A stretch of 64,000 bases of DNA from Providencia rettgeri (GCF_041075285.1 NZ_CP163512.1:744001-808000); one strand, 5' to 3'; counted from the first letter of the stretch, positions 29,226 to 38,592 are shown. Program-made: numbers and translations. Notes: generated by a model not told the origin, from the letters alone.

Positions 29226-30302
29226 ATGACCAATTTACGTGTCTTAGTTGTTGGCTGTGGCAACATGGGGGCCTCTCATGCAGAGGCTTACCAGCAAATG
29301 GAAGGGGTTGAAATCTGTGGACTCGTGGCTCGTGGTGATTCAAAAGAAGTGCTTAATCAACATTTAGGTGGTGGATATGCTACGTTTGATAATTACGAAC
29401 ATGCATTAAAAGCAACAAAACCCGATGCCGTTTGCTTAACGACTTACCCTGATACCCATGAAGCTTATGCTCTGTTAGCCCTCGAGGCGGGTTGCCATGT
29501 ATTTATTGAAAAGCCGTTAGCAACAACGGTTGAAGGCGCTAAGCGCGTCATTGCTGCGGCGAAACAAGCTCATCGCCAAGTGGTGGTAGGTTATATCTTA
29601 CGTCATCACCCTTCGTGGCAACAATTTATTCATTTGGCTCGTGACTTGGGTAAGCCATTAGTCATGCGAATGAATTTAAACCAACAAAGTCACGGGCAGA
29701 TGTGGAATGTACATCGCAATTTGATGCAGTCGCTGTCACCGATTGTTGATTGTGGTGTTCATTATTTGGATGTGATGTGCCAGATGACCCAAGCGCAGCC
29801 CGTGAGTGTTAGCGCAATTGGCGCGAGATTGAGCGATGAATTACCGGAGGAAATGTATAACTACGGCCAATTGCAAGTACGTTTTGATGATGGCTCAGTA
29901 GGATGGTATGAGGCAGGTTGGGGGCCGATGATCAGCGAAACGGCCTATTTTGTCAAAGATGTGATAGGCCCTCGTGGTGCGGTATCAATTATGGCTCGTC
30001 ACAAAGAAGGAAACAGTGACAATGTCGATGGACACACACGCACTGACTCTTTACGTATTCACTACGCAGAGCTGGATAAAAACAATGCTTTTATCCGTCC
30101 CGACCATTGGGTGGAGTGCCAAGATGAACCCGATCATTTGGCCTTGTGCCTAAGTGAACAGCACTATTTTATCCAAGCTATTAGGCAACAGCTGCCGTTA
30201 GAACAGCACCTACAAGATGCACTTAATAGCTTGCACATTGCACTTGCCGCAGATGAAGCGGTACGTACACAACGCACTGTGATTTTAGGGGGAGAGTCAT
30301 GA
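29226..30302 (+). CDS. Gfo/Idh/MocA-family dehydrogenase 1
   Basis: A 358-aa NAD(P)-dependent dehydrogenase. The Rossmann motif VVGCGNMGASHAEAY is near residues 8-22, and HVFIEKPLATT near 92 is the family EKP motif. CGVHYLDVMCQM holds the substrate-site aspartate and histidine. I start at 29226 (GAGGAG upstream), one base after the transporter stop; the longer frame from 29163 overlaps it. Substrate unknown; sugar or inositol-like oxidation is likely. Confidence 0.87.
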   Translation: MTNLRVLVVGCGNMGASHAEAYQQMEGVEICGLVARGDSKEVLNQHLGGGYATFDNYEHALKATKPDAVCLTTYPDTHEAYALLALEAGCHVFIEKPLATTVEGAKRVIAAAKQAHRQVVVGYILRHHPSWQQFIHLARDLGKPLVMRMNLNQQSHGQMWNVHRNLMQSLSPIVDCGVHYLDVMCQMTQAQPVSVSAIGARLSDELPEEMYNYGQLQVRFDDGSVGWYEAGWGPMISETAYFVKDVIGPRGAVSIMARHKEGNSDNVDGHTRTDSLRIHYAELDKNNAFIRPDHWVECQDEPDHLALCLSEQHYFIQAIRQQLPLEQHLQDALNSLHIALAADEAVRTQRTVILGGES

Positions 30303-31363
30303 GAACTATCCAAGGTCCAGGCGTTTTTCTGGCGCAATTTATTGGCGAGGACGCCCCTTTTAACTCATTAGAAGGCCTTGCTAAATGGGCATCAGAACAG
30401 GGATTTGCCTATATTCAAATCCCAACCATCGACCCGCGTATTTTTGATTTAGATTTGGCGGCAACCAGTCAAATCTATTGCGATGAATTGATGGTGATGT
30501 TGCAGCAATATGGTATCCAGATCAGCGAATTATCGACGCATATACAAGGGCAATTGATTGCGGTGCATCCAGCGTATGACACTGTTTTTGACGGCTTTGC
30601 CCCTGTTAGTGTTAGGGGTAACCCGCAAAAGCGCCAACAATGGGCGACAGAGCAACTTATCAAAGCTGCCAAGGCTTCCCAACAGTTAGGTTTAACAACG
30701 CATGTCACTTTTTCAGGGGCACTAGCATGGCCCTATTTTTACCCTTGGCCGCCACATAATGCCCAATTATTTGAGGAGGCATTTACAGAGCTTGCACAAC
30801 GTTGGTTGCCTATTCTTAACCTGTTTGATGAGTGTGGTGTCGATGTGTGTTATGAGCTGCACCCCGGAGAAGATTTGCATGATGGTGTGACATTTGAACG
30901 TTTTCTTAAACTTGTCGGTAACCACCCACGTTGCCATATCCTTTACGATCCAAGCCATTTATTACTACAACAGATGGATTACTTGGCGTTTATTGACCAC
31001 TATCATCCACGCATTCGCGCGTTTCATGTCAAAGATGCCGAATATACGCCAAATGGGCGCAGCGGTGTCTATGGCGGTTATCAACCGTGGGTTGAGCGAG
31101 CAGGGCGTTTTCGCTCGTTAGGTGATGGGCAAATCGATTTTGTGTCTATTTTTAGCAAATTAACTCAATACGGTTTTTCAGGTGTTGCCACGATGGAATG
31201 GGAGTGCTGCCTTAAATCCCCTGAAGCGGGGGCGAGGGAGGGGGCTAATTTTATTGCAAATCATATTATTCCTGTTGCAGAACATGCATTTGATGACTTT
31301 GCGGCAGTGGAGACAAACCGCCAACAAATTAGAGCATTACTTGGGATCGAAAGTGATAAATAA
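30299..31363 (+). CDS. Xylose-isomerase-like TIM-barrel epimerase/isomerase (YcjR-like)
   Basis: A 354-aa sugar-phosphate isomerase/epimerase-family protein. Likely metal ligands are the glutamate in VCYELHPGE, the aspartate in LYDPSHL, the histidine in AFHVKDAEY and the glutamate in ATMEWE. The gene overlaps the preceding stop by four bases. In enterobacteria, YcjR with YcjS handles 3-keto-glycosides; this pair may be similar (inference). Confidence 0.83.
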   Translation: MRTIQGPGVFLAQFIGEDAPFNSLEGLAKWASEQGFAYIQIPTIDPRIFDLDLAATSQIYCDELMVMLQQYGIQISELSTHIQGQLIAVHPAYDTVFDGFAPVSVRGNPQKRQQWATEQLIKAAKASQQLGLTTHVTFSGALAWPYFYPWPPHNAQLFEEAFTELAQRWLPILNLFDECGVDVCYELHPGEDLHDGVTFERFLKLVGNHPRCHILYDPSHLLLQQMDYLAFIDHYHPRIRAFHVKDAEYTPNGRSGVYGGYQPWVERAGRFRSLGDGQIDFVSIFSKLTQYGFSGVATMEWECCLKSPEAGAREGANFIANHIIPVAEHAFDDFAAVETNRQQIRALLGIESDK

Positions 31364-31374
31364 AGGGTGAAACA

Positions 31375-32508
31375 ATGAGGCTAAAGTTGGGTATGGTTGG
31401 CGGTGGAGAAGGTGCTTTTATTGGTGCTGTGCATCGTTTAGCCGCTCGTATGGACGATGAGTTTGAATTAGTTGCTGGCGCATTTTCTTCGAACGAGCAA
31501 AATTGTAAACGTACTGGAAAACGGTTGCACCTTGCTCCTGAGCGTTGTTACGCCAGTTATCAACAAATGGCGCAAAGTGAAATGGCACGTGATGATGGCA
31601 TCGATGTTGTCGCGATTGTCACGCCTAATTATCTACATGCGCCCATTGCAGCTGAATTTTTGACATCAGGTATCGATGTGATCTGCGATAAGCCGTTGTG
31701 TACATCCTACCGAGAGGCTTTACAGCTTGCCAAGATTGTAAGTGAAACGGGTAGGCAGTTGATCCTCACGCACAATTACAGTGCTTATCCGCTAGTTCGC
31801 GAAGCTCGCAGTCGAATATTAGCCGGCGAGTTGGGGGAAATTCGCTATATCGAAGTGGAGTATTTGCAGCAGTGGCTAGCAACACGATTAGAGGAAACGG
31901 AAAACAAACAAGCAAGTTGGCGTACCGATCCGCAAAAGGCGGGGGCAGGATGCATTGGTGATATTGGTACGCACGCGTGGCAGTTGGCATCTTTCGTCAC
32001 CGGAATGTTGCCATCGGCGATTAGTGCTGAATTATCGACCATGATCAGTGGAAGAGTGTTAGATGATGATGTGCGTGTACAAATGCGTTATCGCAATGGC
32101 GCAAAAGGGCGCTTATGGGCGAGCCAAGTAGCTTGTGGTGAGGAAAATGGATTAAGACTGCGTATATATGGTAGCCACGGCAGCTTGGCATTTTCCCAAG
32201 AAAATCCTAATCAATTATGGTTAAAACCCTTTGATTCCCCTGCATATTGTGTGACGCGAGGTTCTTTGCATCAGAGGGAAGAAAATCGGCTTATGGCGAG
32301 GGTTCCAGCAGGGCACCCCGAAGGGTATTTAGAAGGTTTTGCACAGATTTATCGTGAGGCGGCGATGCGTTTACGCGAAGGCGCTGCTGCATCGCAGTTA
32401 TTACCTGGTATTGAAACGGGACTACAAGGTATGGCATTTATTGATGCCGCAAAACGTAGCCATGATAATGATGGGCAATGGATTGATATGACGGAATATC
32501 ATTATTGA
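31375..32508 (+). CDS. Gfo/Idh/MocA-family dehydrogenase 2
   Basis: A 377-aa dehydrogenase with the nucleotide motif MVGGGEGAFIGAVHR near residues 7-21, which is the form seen in a distinct Gfo/Idh branch. The VICDKPLCTSYREA motif is near 103 and GCIGDIGTHAWQ near 190 holds the catalytic-site residues. AAGGGTG precedes the ATG. It is last in the operon. Two different dehydrogenases plus an epimerase fit oxidation, epimerisation and re-reduction of a sugar ring. Confidence 0.87.
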   Translation: MRLKLGMVGGGEGAFIGAVHRLAARMDDEFELVAGAFSSNEQNCKRTGKRLHLAPERCYASYQQMAQSEMARDDGIDVVAIVTPNYLHAPIAAEFLTSGIDVICDKPLCTSYREALQLAKIVSETGRQLILTHNYSAYPLVREARSRILAGELGEIRYIEVEYLQQWLATRLEETENKQASWRTDPQKAGAGCIGDIGTHAWQLASFVTGMLPSAISAELSTMISGRVLDDDVRVQMRYRNGAKGRLWASQVACGEENGLRLRIYGSHGSLAFSQENPNQLWLKPFDSPAYCVTRGSLHQREENRLMARVPAGHPEGYLEGFAQIYREAAMRLREGAAASQLLPGIETGLQGMAFIDAAKRSHDNDGQWIDMTEYHY

Positions 32509-32516
32509 TAGCACTA

Positions 32517-32539
32517 TAGGGGAACATCCAGTTCCCCTA
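32517..32539. terminator. Hairpin at the end of the sugar operon
   Basis: A 9-bp perfect stem, TAGGGGAAC with GTTCCCCTA, with a 5-nt loop, seven bp after the operon stop. A-rich rather than T-rich sequence follows, so it is not a textbook terminator. Confidence 0.55.
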
Positions 32540-32633
32540 AAATAAAACAGTGCCACTGTAAAAGTGATACTGGGAAGACAGAAAATCTCGGTTGAGAAAC
32601 GGCTTTAACAGCAACAAACAGCTATATTAGGTT

Positions 32634-32653
32634 AATGGGGCAAATGCCCCATT
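32634..32653 (-). terminator. Hairpin after the opgE-like gene
   Basis: AATGGGGC pairs with GCCCCATT around a 4-nt loop, just downstream of the minus-strand stop at 32660. Confidence 0.5.
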
Positions 32654-32659
32654 AGCTGT

Positions 32660-34199
32660 TTAATGAATAGGGATAACATCATTAGGTAATTGGTCAAAAC
32701 TGACCGGAGTGTTTTTAAAATTTAAAACGCTATGACTAAATTTGCAGTCTTGATTTGAGATAAATTGACAATTTGGCTTTTGATACATATTGATGCCAAG
32801 CCATTCAGAATAGAGTGAGAGAAAGTTCATGCCACTGACTCGTGAGGTAATATATTCTCTGCTATTTTTATCATTGTAAGATGTAATAAAAAAAGGCACA
32901 GAGTAGTTTTCTTTATATTCGTCACCGTGGATTAAATCGAGTTTCGATGGTGTATTTCTGTTTGAGAAAGAGACGCCATGATCAGCAAAATACATCATAG
33001 ACCATCTTTCATTGCTCGACTTTAACTCATTGTAAATAAGATGTAATAAGTGATCGGTATTTTTCACGGACTGAACATAACAAGAAACGCGTTTACTCAG
33101 ATAAAAATCATCGTACTTATCTTTTGTTCTTTCACAAGCAGGGGTATGACTTCCTATTAAGTGAATAACGATAAGTTTCTTGCCTTTTATTTGCTGCTTA
33201 ATAGCCGTACTAATATAAGGCATAAGTTCGTTATCATCTTCATCAGATGAGAAGGACGCTTTTTTAATAAAAATAGGGGTATCAGCTCGTTTACCTATGC
33301 TCGCAATTGGCGTGTCAGCATCACTAACAGAACCTTGATTTGAAATCCAATAGGTATAAAACCCCGCTTTTTTTGCGAGGGTGACTATATTGTTTTGAAT
33401 TTTCACATGTTCGCAGATGGTATGTGTTAAGGACGGCACGGTAGATGGCGCAGCAGAAATATAATTAGTGAAAATTTTGCCGCTGACTTTATCTAGAAAC
33501 GGGGTGTTTTCTAATTCAAATCCATAGGCATGTAGTAAGTCTTTTCTAACACTTTCTCCGATGACCACGACGTAAGTATCATATTCACCTGTACTGGTTA
33601 ATGCTGGATAGTCATCATTTTTGGATACCATTTCTTTGAATCGATTGTTTTCTTTAATGGTCGATGTGATAGCCACTATTGATTGCTTGAGAAATTTAAC
33701 CTCAGGCATGCCTGTATTTAATAGTGAAAATTGCTGCTCGCTAATCGCAGTTTTTATAGGGCCTTGTAAGAAGATAACAGTAAATATTGATGCAAAAATG
33801 ACTCGTGACTTATTTGAAATGTCGAATTTAAACCGAGTCGTCACATATCCAAGCAGTAATATAAATATAGCGACTGCATAATAGTAGTACGGAATGTTAG
33901 AAAGAAATTCGAACGATTCTTTTCTGTCGGTATATAGCATCGCGGTGGCGATATTGAAACTTGGCTCACCATACAACATGGCTGTAGGGTAGTATATCGC
34001 AGAGATAACCGCCAAAAGAATTACAATAGACAAATAGATATATCTATTTGTCTATTGCTAATAATAGTAAAAATACCGCCAATGCATAAATAGGCTTGAA
34101 TTCATAACCAAGAGCAATGTGTGATAAACAAACAAACAAAAATAGAATGATGGTTTTATGTGTAGTCGTCTTTTTAAAATAGTGTAAAGCTAAATGCAT
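32660..34199 (-). pseudogene. opgE: OpgE-like phosphoethanolamine transferase, frameshifted
   Basis: Two frames together encode an inner-membrane phosphoethanolamine transferase of about 510 aa (the OpgE family modifies periplasmic glucans). The N-terminal part (34199 to a stop at 34044-34046) has the first two membrane helices, ending LLLLAIDK. The C-terminal part (from 34033, with only a TTG start) has helices 3-5 and a sulfatase-like periplasmic domain: YVVVIGESVRKDLLHAYG (nucleophile region), SAAPSTVPSLT and YFADHGVS. Removing one T at 34046 joins the frames as AIDKRYIYLS, with spacing equal to E. coli OpgE as I recall it. Probably inactive unless frameshifting or a sequencing error is involved. 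Confidence 0.8.
34024..34057. repeat. Perfect 34-bp palindrome at the opgE frameshift
   Basis: Two 17-bp arms, CAATAGACAAATAGATA and its complement, with no loop. The single extra base that breaks opgE (34046) lies inside one arm and completes its symmetry. Confidence 0.9.
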
Positions 34200-34299
34200 T
34201 AACAAAATCTCATTGTTTAATAATTTTTTACTAATGATATCGTGAATATTTAACTCTAACAATGAGTAAAATAGAATGTTTGAAATGCCAAGCACAAAA

Positions 34300-34760
34300 A
34301 TAGTTACCTAAGGTAGGTGTTATTTACATCACATTTTTGAAATGACGGAATGTGACGTTAAGCTTTAGACGAATAGGGTAACATCTTGACTTTTTTGGTA
34401 AGACAGTAAAAATCATCACTAAAGATGAAGTAGGATTTTAGTAAACTTAATCATTCGCATACAATTTGCGGATGATTGGCTGGTGGATGCTGAGCTTGTT
34501 ACTTAACGAAATGGTTTTATAGTGCGAATGTTTAATTGAATTTTTCAAAAGTACTTAAAAATATTTTGATTTAGTGACAATACTGTATCCGTCTTGTGTT
34601 GCTCATTAATCTATCTGATACAGCCCCTAGTCAAAAAGCTTCGTTTAATGACTAAAATGTCATCATCTAGTCACCAGTTTTTCATTAATTATATGCTAAT
34701 TTGCATCTGTGATCACTGAGCTTCTTGATTTAGTGAAGAATTAAGATAGAGTTCATTGCC
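34300..34760. other. AT-rich intergenic stretch
   Basis: No gene seen. A CAGCCCCTAG sequence near 34623 matches the terminal repeat of the IS remnants at 25730 and 38360, so a further degraded IS end may lie here. Confidence 0.35.
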
Positions 34761-34862
34761 ATGAAAATAGAACTGACAGTAGAGCAGGAAATATTGAACT
34801 TATTTATGGAAGGTGGGATATCTGCTACACCGTTCCCTTATAAATCTATAGCGGTACTTTAA
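34761..34862 (+). CDS. Possible 33-aa small ORF or gene remnant
   Basis: A short frame starts MKIELTVEQEILNLFMEGG and ends SIAVL. There is no clear ribosome site. It lies just before the broken copC gene in a decaying area, so it may be a leftover fragment. Function unknown. Confidence 0.25.
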   Translation: MKIELTVEQEILNLFMEGGISATPFPYKSIAVL

Positions 34863-34898
34863 TGGCTTCTAGATTTTGAAAAATAAAACTTAAAATTA

Positions 34899-35235
34899 TT
34901 GCTTGCATCATCTTTAATATTATTTAGTGTTACAACATTAGCTCATACAGAAGTGATTAGTACAAAACCTGAAAATAATGCGTCTATTGCACATGATGAA
35001 AATATTGAAGTTGTTTTCTCTTCTGGAATAATTCATAAAATGACTCGGGTTAAATTGATTAATACAGATAATACTAAAGAATACGGTGTCAACTATCAAG
35101 ATAGATGACAACAACAAAAAATTAATCATTACACCCAAAAATAATTTAGAAAAAGGTTATTATGAAGTTAGCTGGAGAGCTGTTTCAGCAGATACTCATG
35201 CTGTTAATGGGAAGATAACGTTCTCTGTCAAGTAA
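34899..35235 (+). pseudogene. CopC/YobA-like copper-binding protein, frameshifted
   Basis: The sequence encodes a small periplasmic copper-resistance protein of the CopC family in two frames. Frame 1 gives the signal end and the mature start AHTEVISTKPENNASI through TDNTKEYG. Frame 2 continues from about 35087 as TIKIDDNNKKLIITP and ends VNGKITFSVK. The conserved histidines of the AHTE start and of ADTHAVNGK are present. The signal peptide lacks an ATG and also seems damaged, since other parts of it read in a different frame. The copD gene follows by three bp. Confidence 0.75.
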
Positions 35236-35238
35236 GGA

Positions 35239-36191
35239 ATGAGACTAGTGGATGATTACGCATTTATAACACTAAGATTTTTACTTTATTTAGATCTTAT
35301 TATTATATTTGGGCTTCCATTTTTTATCTGGTATAGCCTTAAAGGTAGAATTGATTCATTTATTACAAAAAGTAATAGCTATTTAATATTTATATCATTA
35401 AATGTTGTAGCTATATTACTTTCAATCATCTACTTTATTATGCTTTGTGGCAACATGATGGGAGCGGAAGGGTGGCTTGATATTGAAACTGACATTATGC
35501 TTATGGTTTTAAATGAAACTGAATTAGGCATAAGCTTAATAATCAGAATGGCTGCCTTTTTGTCAATTTTTATATTCCTTTTTATTATAGAAAGAGAGCA
35601 GGTGCCACAGGGTTATATATCTGGTTAACATTTGCGAGGGCGATTGCATTTGCTTCATTATCTTGGACTGGGCATGGCGCAATGAGTAGTGGTATACATC
35701 ATTATATCCACTTAACGAATAATATATTACATTTATTAGCCGCAAGTACTTGGATTGGTGCAATGGTTGCATATATTATATTGCTTCCATCTGAAAATGT
35801 TCAACAACCAAGTAATGTAAAAACACTGGTTAGCTCACTCACAGGTTTTGCCAAAGTTGGAACATATGTTGTTATTATCCTTGTAATTACAGGAATATTA
35901 AACTTTTACTATATTTCTTTTGGTGCTGAGGATAAACCGATATCATTAGAGGGGGTCTTTTCATCCTATAATATTTCTTTATTGGTGAAAATTTCATTCT
36001 TTTGTATGATGCTACTATTTGCAGCGACGAATCGATTTTTACTAACACCTAAATTAGATCTTATGCTATCTCAGGGAAATTATAGTCAGGGTTTGAAACT
36101 AATAAAAACAAGTATGCTAATTGAGTGCACAATAGGGTTGTTACTTATCGCAACTGTTGCTTATCTAGGTATTAATTCACCGGCTAATTGA
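35239..36191 (+). pseudogene. CopD/YebZ-like copper membrane protein, frameshifted
   Basis: An inner-membrane protein of the CopD family, about eight helices, in two frames. Frame 1 (35239-35628) has the first helices and ends after FLFIIERE in a stop. Frame 2 picks up from about 35601 as ATGLYIWLTFARAIAF. It continues with SWTGHGAMSSGIHHYIH and LLAASTWIGAMVAYI, which carry the family WTGHG and WIG motifs. One base seems lost in the AG-rich GAAAGAGAGCAGG stretch. copC and copD normally work together in copper handling, and both are broken here. Confidence 0.75.
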
Positions 36192-36264
36192 CAAAACTGT
36201 GGCTCCTATATGGATTTTATTACATGCCTTGTAACTAGGTGATAATAAATATTCGTTTAATATA

Positions 36265-36301
36265 GCCCAAAATCCTCCGGCTTATCTGGGGGATTTTGGG
36301 C
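36265..36301. terminator. Inverted repeat after copD
   Basis: GCCCAAAATCC pairs with GGATTTTGGGC (11 bp), 73 bp after the copD stop. It may be a terminator or the edge of a degraded element. The following 36302-36595 has no gene I can support. Confidence 0.4.
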
Positions 36302-36595
36302 GTCACTCGGAACTGCTGATCATTGATAACCAACTTTATCTAATCAAAGTAATAGGGTGGTGTTTAAGCATCACATATCAATCTGCTCGGCTATCATGGT
36401 GTGAGCATAATCTCGGATAAAACTTAGCAAATACTTGAGTCAATAGCCTACCTAGTGTAACCATCAAATTGATGCAGTTATGAACCTAGGCACTTGGAAA
36501 AAATAAAATCGCTCCCATCATATAACTATATACTTTGTCGCGGACATCAGACCGCTTTGTCATAAGGTTATTAGATGTAATTAGTTGGGGGGAAA

Positions 36596-36766
36596 ATGAA
36601 AAAATCGGTTTATAAAGCAAGTGGTTTATGGAACCAAAAATCTTTCATAACTCTTTTTGTCGCAACAAGCGAAAGAGATGTTCTTTCAACGATAGCATTT
36701 TGGGCAAACCTCGGTGGCGCTAGAGTAGACGAGTTATCTATTGAGCGTTATTGCTCAGTGCATTAA
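36596..36766 (+). CDS. Small 56-aa protein, unknown
   Basis: MKKSVYKASGLWNQKSF starts the frame and IERYCSVH ends it. A very strong purine-rich ribosome site (GGGGGGAAA) sits directly upstream, which supports translation. It is followed at once by a degraded prophage gene, so it may be a phage-derived small protein. No family is recognised. Confidence 0.5.
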   Translation: MKKSVYKASGLWNQKSFITLFVATSERDVLSTIAFWANLGGARVDELSIERYCSVH

Positions 36767-36778
36767 GCAAACTGAGGT

Positions 36779-36930
36779 AAAGGGGCAAGAGTAATGGCAA
36801 AAGCCGCGGAGCGAAAAGTCGCGTAGGTGACAAAAGGGATCAGGCGTTACCAAAATTGAGTGATTTCTTGATAAGCAGGAATTAGAAATACGGCAAAGAA
36901 ATTGCGCATTATGTCCACCAATAAGGGATG
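36779..36930 (+). pseudogene. Degraded copy of the prophage gene at 54958
   Basis: This stretch aligns along about 150 bp with 54939-55092: the ribosome-site region, the ATGGCAAAA start, TTTCTTGATNAGCANGAATT and AAAGAAATTGCNCATTA are all kept. Substitutions and small deletions have destroyed the frame. It marks an old, related prophage remnant. Confidence 0.65.
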
Positions 36931-36948
36931 AAATGGCCAACGAAAACA

Positions 36949-37010
36949 GGCCTCGGTTTTAGTGTTTATCCAGTATCGGTTTTGCCACTCTTAGACTTGT
37001 TCATTAAGCG
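36949..37010 (-). mobile_element. Degraded IS911-like end
   Basis: GGCCTCGGTTTTAGTGTTT and the following bases match, with several changes, the reverse complement of the right end of the intact IS911-like element at 56440-56490 (GGCCACGGTTTTAGAG). Only about 60 bp are recognisable. Confidence 0.5.
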
Positions 37011-37250
37011 TATCCGTCACTGTTGAAATCAGTGAGGGAAAAGTATCTGCGCCCTATATTTTTTAATATGTGGCGACAATTCCACACGTGGTCAATCCCC
37101 CCGGTATAAAAAGAAAGAATGTGACTATCCATTTGGCTAATAATAGCTTGTTTTTTTATTTATTAACTGAGGTGCAAAATTACTTTCACGCCCCGGTTGC
37201 ATGCTCAACTTAATTGGGCAGTGGTGCACGCAACCGATACTATACCAAAC

Positions 37251-37267
37251 AAGGGTTCGAATCCCTT
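37251..37267 (+). other. tRNA T-arm-like sequence, possible att scar
   Basis: AAGGGTTCGAATCCCTT forms a 5-bp stem with a 7-nt TTCGAAT loop, as in a tRNA T-arm. No acceptor partner or anticodon arm is present upstream, so it is not a full tRNA. It could be the attachment-site end of a tRNA left by a prophage. The region 37011-37250 otherwise shows no gene. Confidence 0.35.
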
Positions 37268-37295
37268 CCTGATTGAAGTGTTTATATTTCAACAG

Positions 37296-37634
37296 TTATT
37301 TGACCTGAGAGTCTATTCTTTCGGCAAATCCTTGTAGCTCCTTAACATATCTATGCCATTGTTTACCTTTTAATTCTTGTGCATATTCACGGATAGGCAC
37401 AGTCCGATCATGGAGTATAGATTGATCAAGAAGAGATATTTCAAATATAACTACAGTGTCACCGTTAACTAAATAGGTATAAATATTCTCATATTGTTCA
37501 AACATTTCATAAATACAAAACACAGAATTCAATTCAATAGGATGAATTACTTGCCTTAAATAAGGGATTATTACCTCGTTCTGCATTTTGAGGAATGTCA
37601 TCATATAGCTTTGGTCAGTGTGTCTATTGTGCAT
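37296..37634 (-). CDS. Hypothetical protein, 112 aa
   Basis: Not recognised. It is a soluble, mixed-charge protein without signal peptide or membrane helix. It follows the glutathione S-transferase gene by 15 bp on the same strand, so the two are probably co-transcribed. Features that might help identify it are FCIYEMFEQYENIYTYLVNG and a C-terminal QWHRYVKELQGFAER. Confidence 0.5.
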   Translation of the reverse strand: MHNRHTDQSYMMTFLKMQNEVIIPYLRQVIHPIELNSVFCIYEMFEQYENIYTYLVNGDTVVIFEISLLDQSILHDRTVPIREYAQELKGKQWHRYVKELQGFAERIDSQVK

Positions 37635-37649
37635 TATATCTCACATTCA

Positions 37650-38267
37650 TTAACCACCTGTGGCTACTTTCATCGCTTCGCTTTCCTTTGCAATTGCTTT
37701 TAGGTAGGCCGGACTCGACTTTAGGTTATCATGATGATTAATAACATTTTGAGGAATTTCGAGTCCTAAACTGAGTGCCCATTGGGTTGTTTGGAAAAGG
37801 AATATATCCGCTATAGAGAATTTATTATTAGCAATGTATAAATTGTTGTTTAATGCTGAGGAAAGAACTTTAATTGAAGAAAGGTAATCTTCTTTAGCGA
37901 TAGGAATGATTTCTACAACTTTTTTGGATTCGGGCAAAAATCTCGAGTGTTTAAAAATGTTCCAGAGTGGGGATTCAAGTTCATTGATAATAAAAGCAAG
38001 CCATTGGTTCATTATTGCTTTTTTATTGACGTCAACTGGAGACAGTAGGTTGCTACCATATTTATCAGACAAGTAAGTACAAATAGCGGAGGATTCAAAA
38101 AGCACTAAATCTTCATCAACAATAGCTGGGACTTTCATTGTAATACTTGGGTTGTCTTTATTTTTATTCATTACATCGAAAAAGATACATTGATATTCCA
38201 ATCCAAGAGCTTCAGCAGTCCAGGTTACACGAATAGATCTAGATTTAGGGTAAGTATAAATTTTCAT
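37650..38267 (-). CDS. Glutathione S-transferase family protein
   Basis: A 205-aa cytosolic GST-like protein. The thioredoxin-like N-domain (KIYTYPKSRSIRVTWTAEAL) carries the glutathione-site region with MKVPAIVDEDLVLFESSAI near residues 45-63, including the conserved cis-proline and the ES pair. The helical C-domain holds FSIADIFLFQT. I start at the fourth codon of the longer frame (38267), since AAGGA is eight nt upstream of it. Substrate unknown. Confidence 0.85.
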   Translation of the reverse strand: MKIYTYPKSRSIRVTWTAEALGLEYQCIFFDVMNKNKDNPSITMKVPAIVDEDLVLFESSAICTYLSDKYGSNLLSPVDVNKKAIMNQWLAFIINELESPLWNIFKHSRFLPESKKVVEIIPIAKEDYLSSIKVLSSALNNNLYIANNKFSIADIFLFQTTQWALSLGLEIPQNVINHHDNLKSSPAYLKAIAKESEAMKVATGG

Positions 38268-38359
38268 CAGTAGCATCCTTGAGTTAATTTTTTACTCTAA
38301 TGGATAATTAACTTATTTCAGATTAGACCAGTCAATATTCTAATACGCTATGTTTTTTC

Positions 38360-38534
38360 TAGGGGCTGCTTATCTTTTTTGCTGATTTTTACCGCTAAAT
38401 AAGATAAAAAATCATCTAAAAAATGGCTAAATGTATCCGTCATGCTGACTGATGACGATTTGAATCAAATTTTGTGTTTAAACGCTGCCCTCCGGATTCG
38501 ATTAAAATTAACCAGCAAAGATAAACAGACCCTA
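38360..38534. mobile_element. Internally deleted IS remnant with both terminal repeats (copy B)
   Basis: About 175 bp bounded by related inverted ends: TAGGGGCTGCTTATCTTT on the left, and the complement of AAAGATAAACAGACCCTA on the right. The interior matches the transposase 3' end in copy A (25612-25738), in opposite orientation, but with stops. It is a non-autonomous, MITE-like leftover. Confidence 0.6.
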
Positions 38535-38592
38535 ATCTGTTATAACGATAGGCTGTGCGGTGTTACTAGTAAGAATGCTAACTAATTGTATA

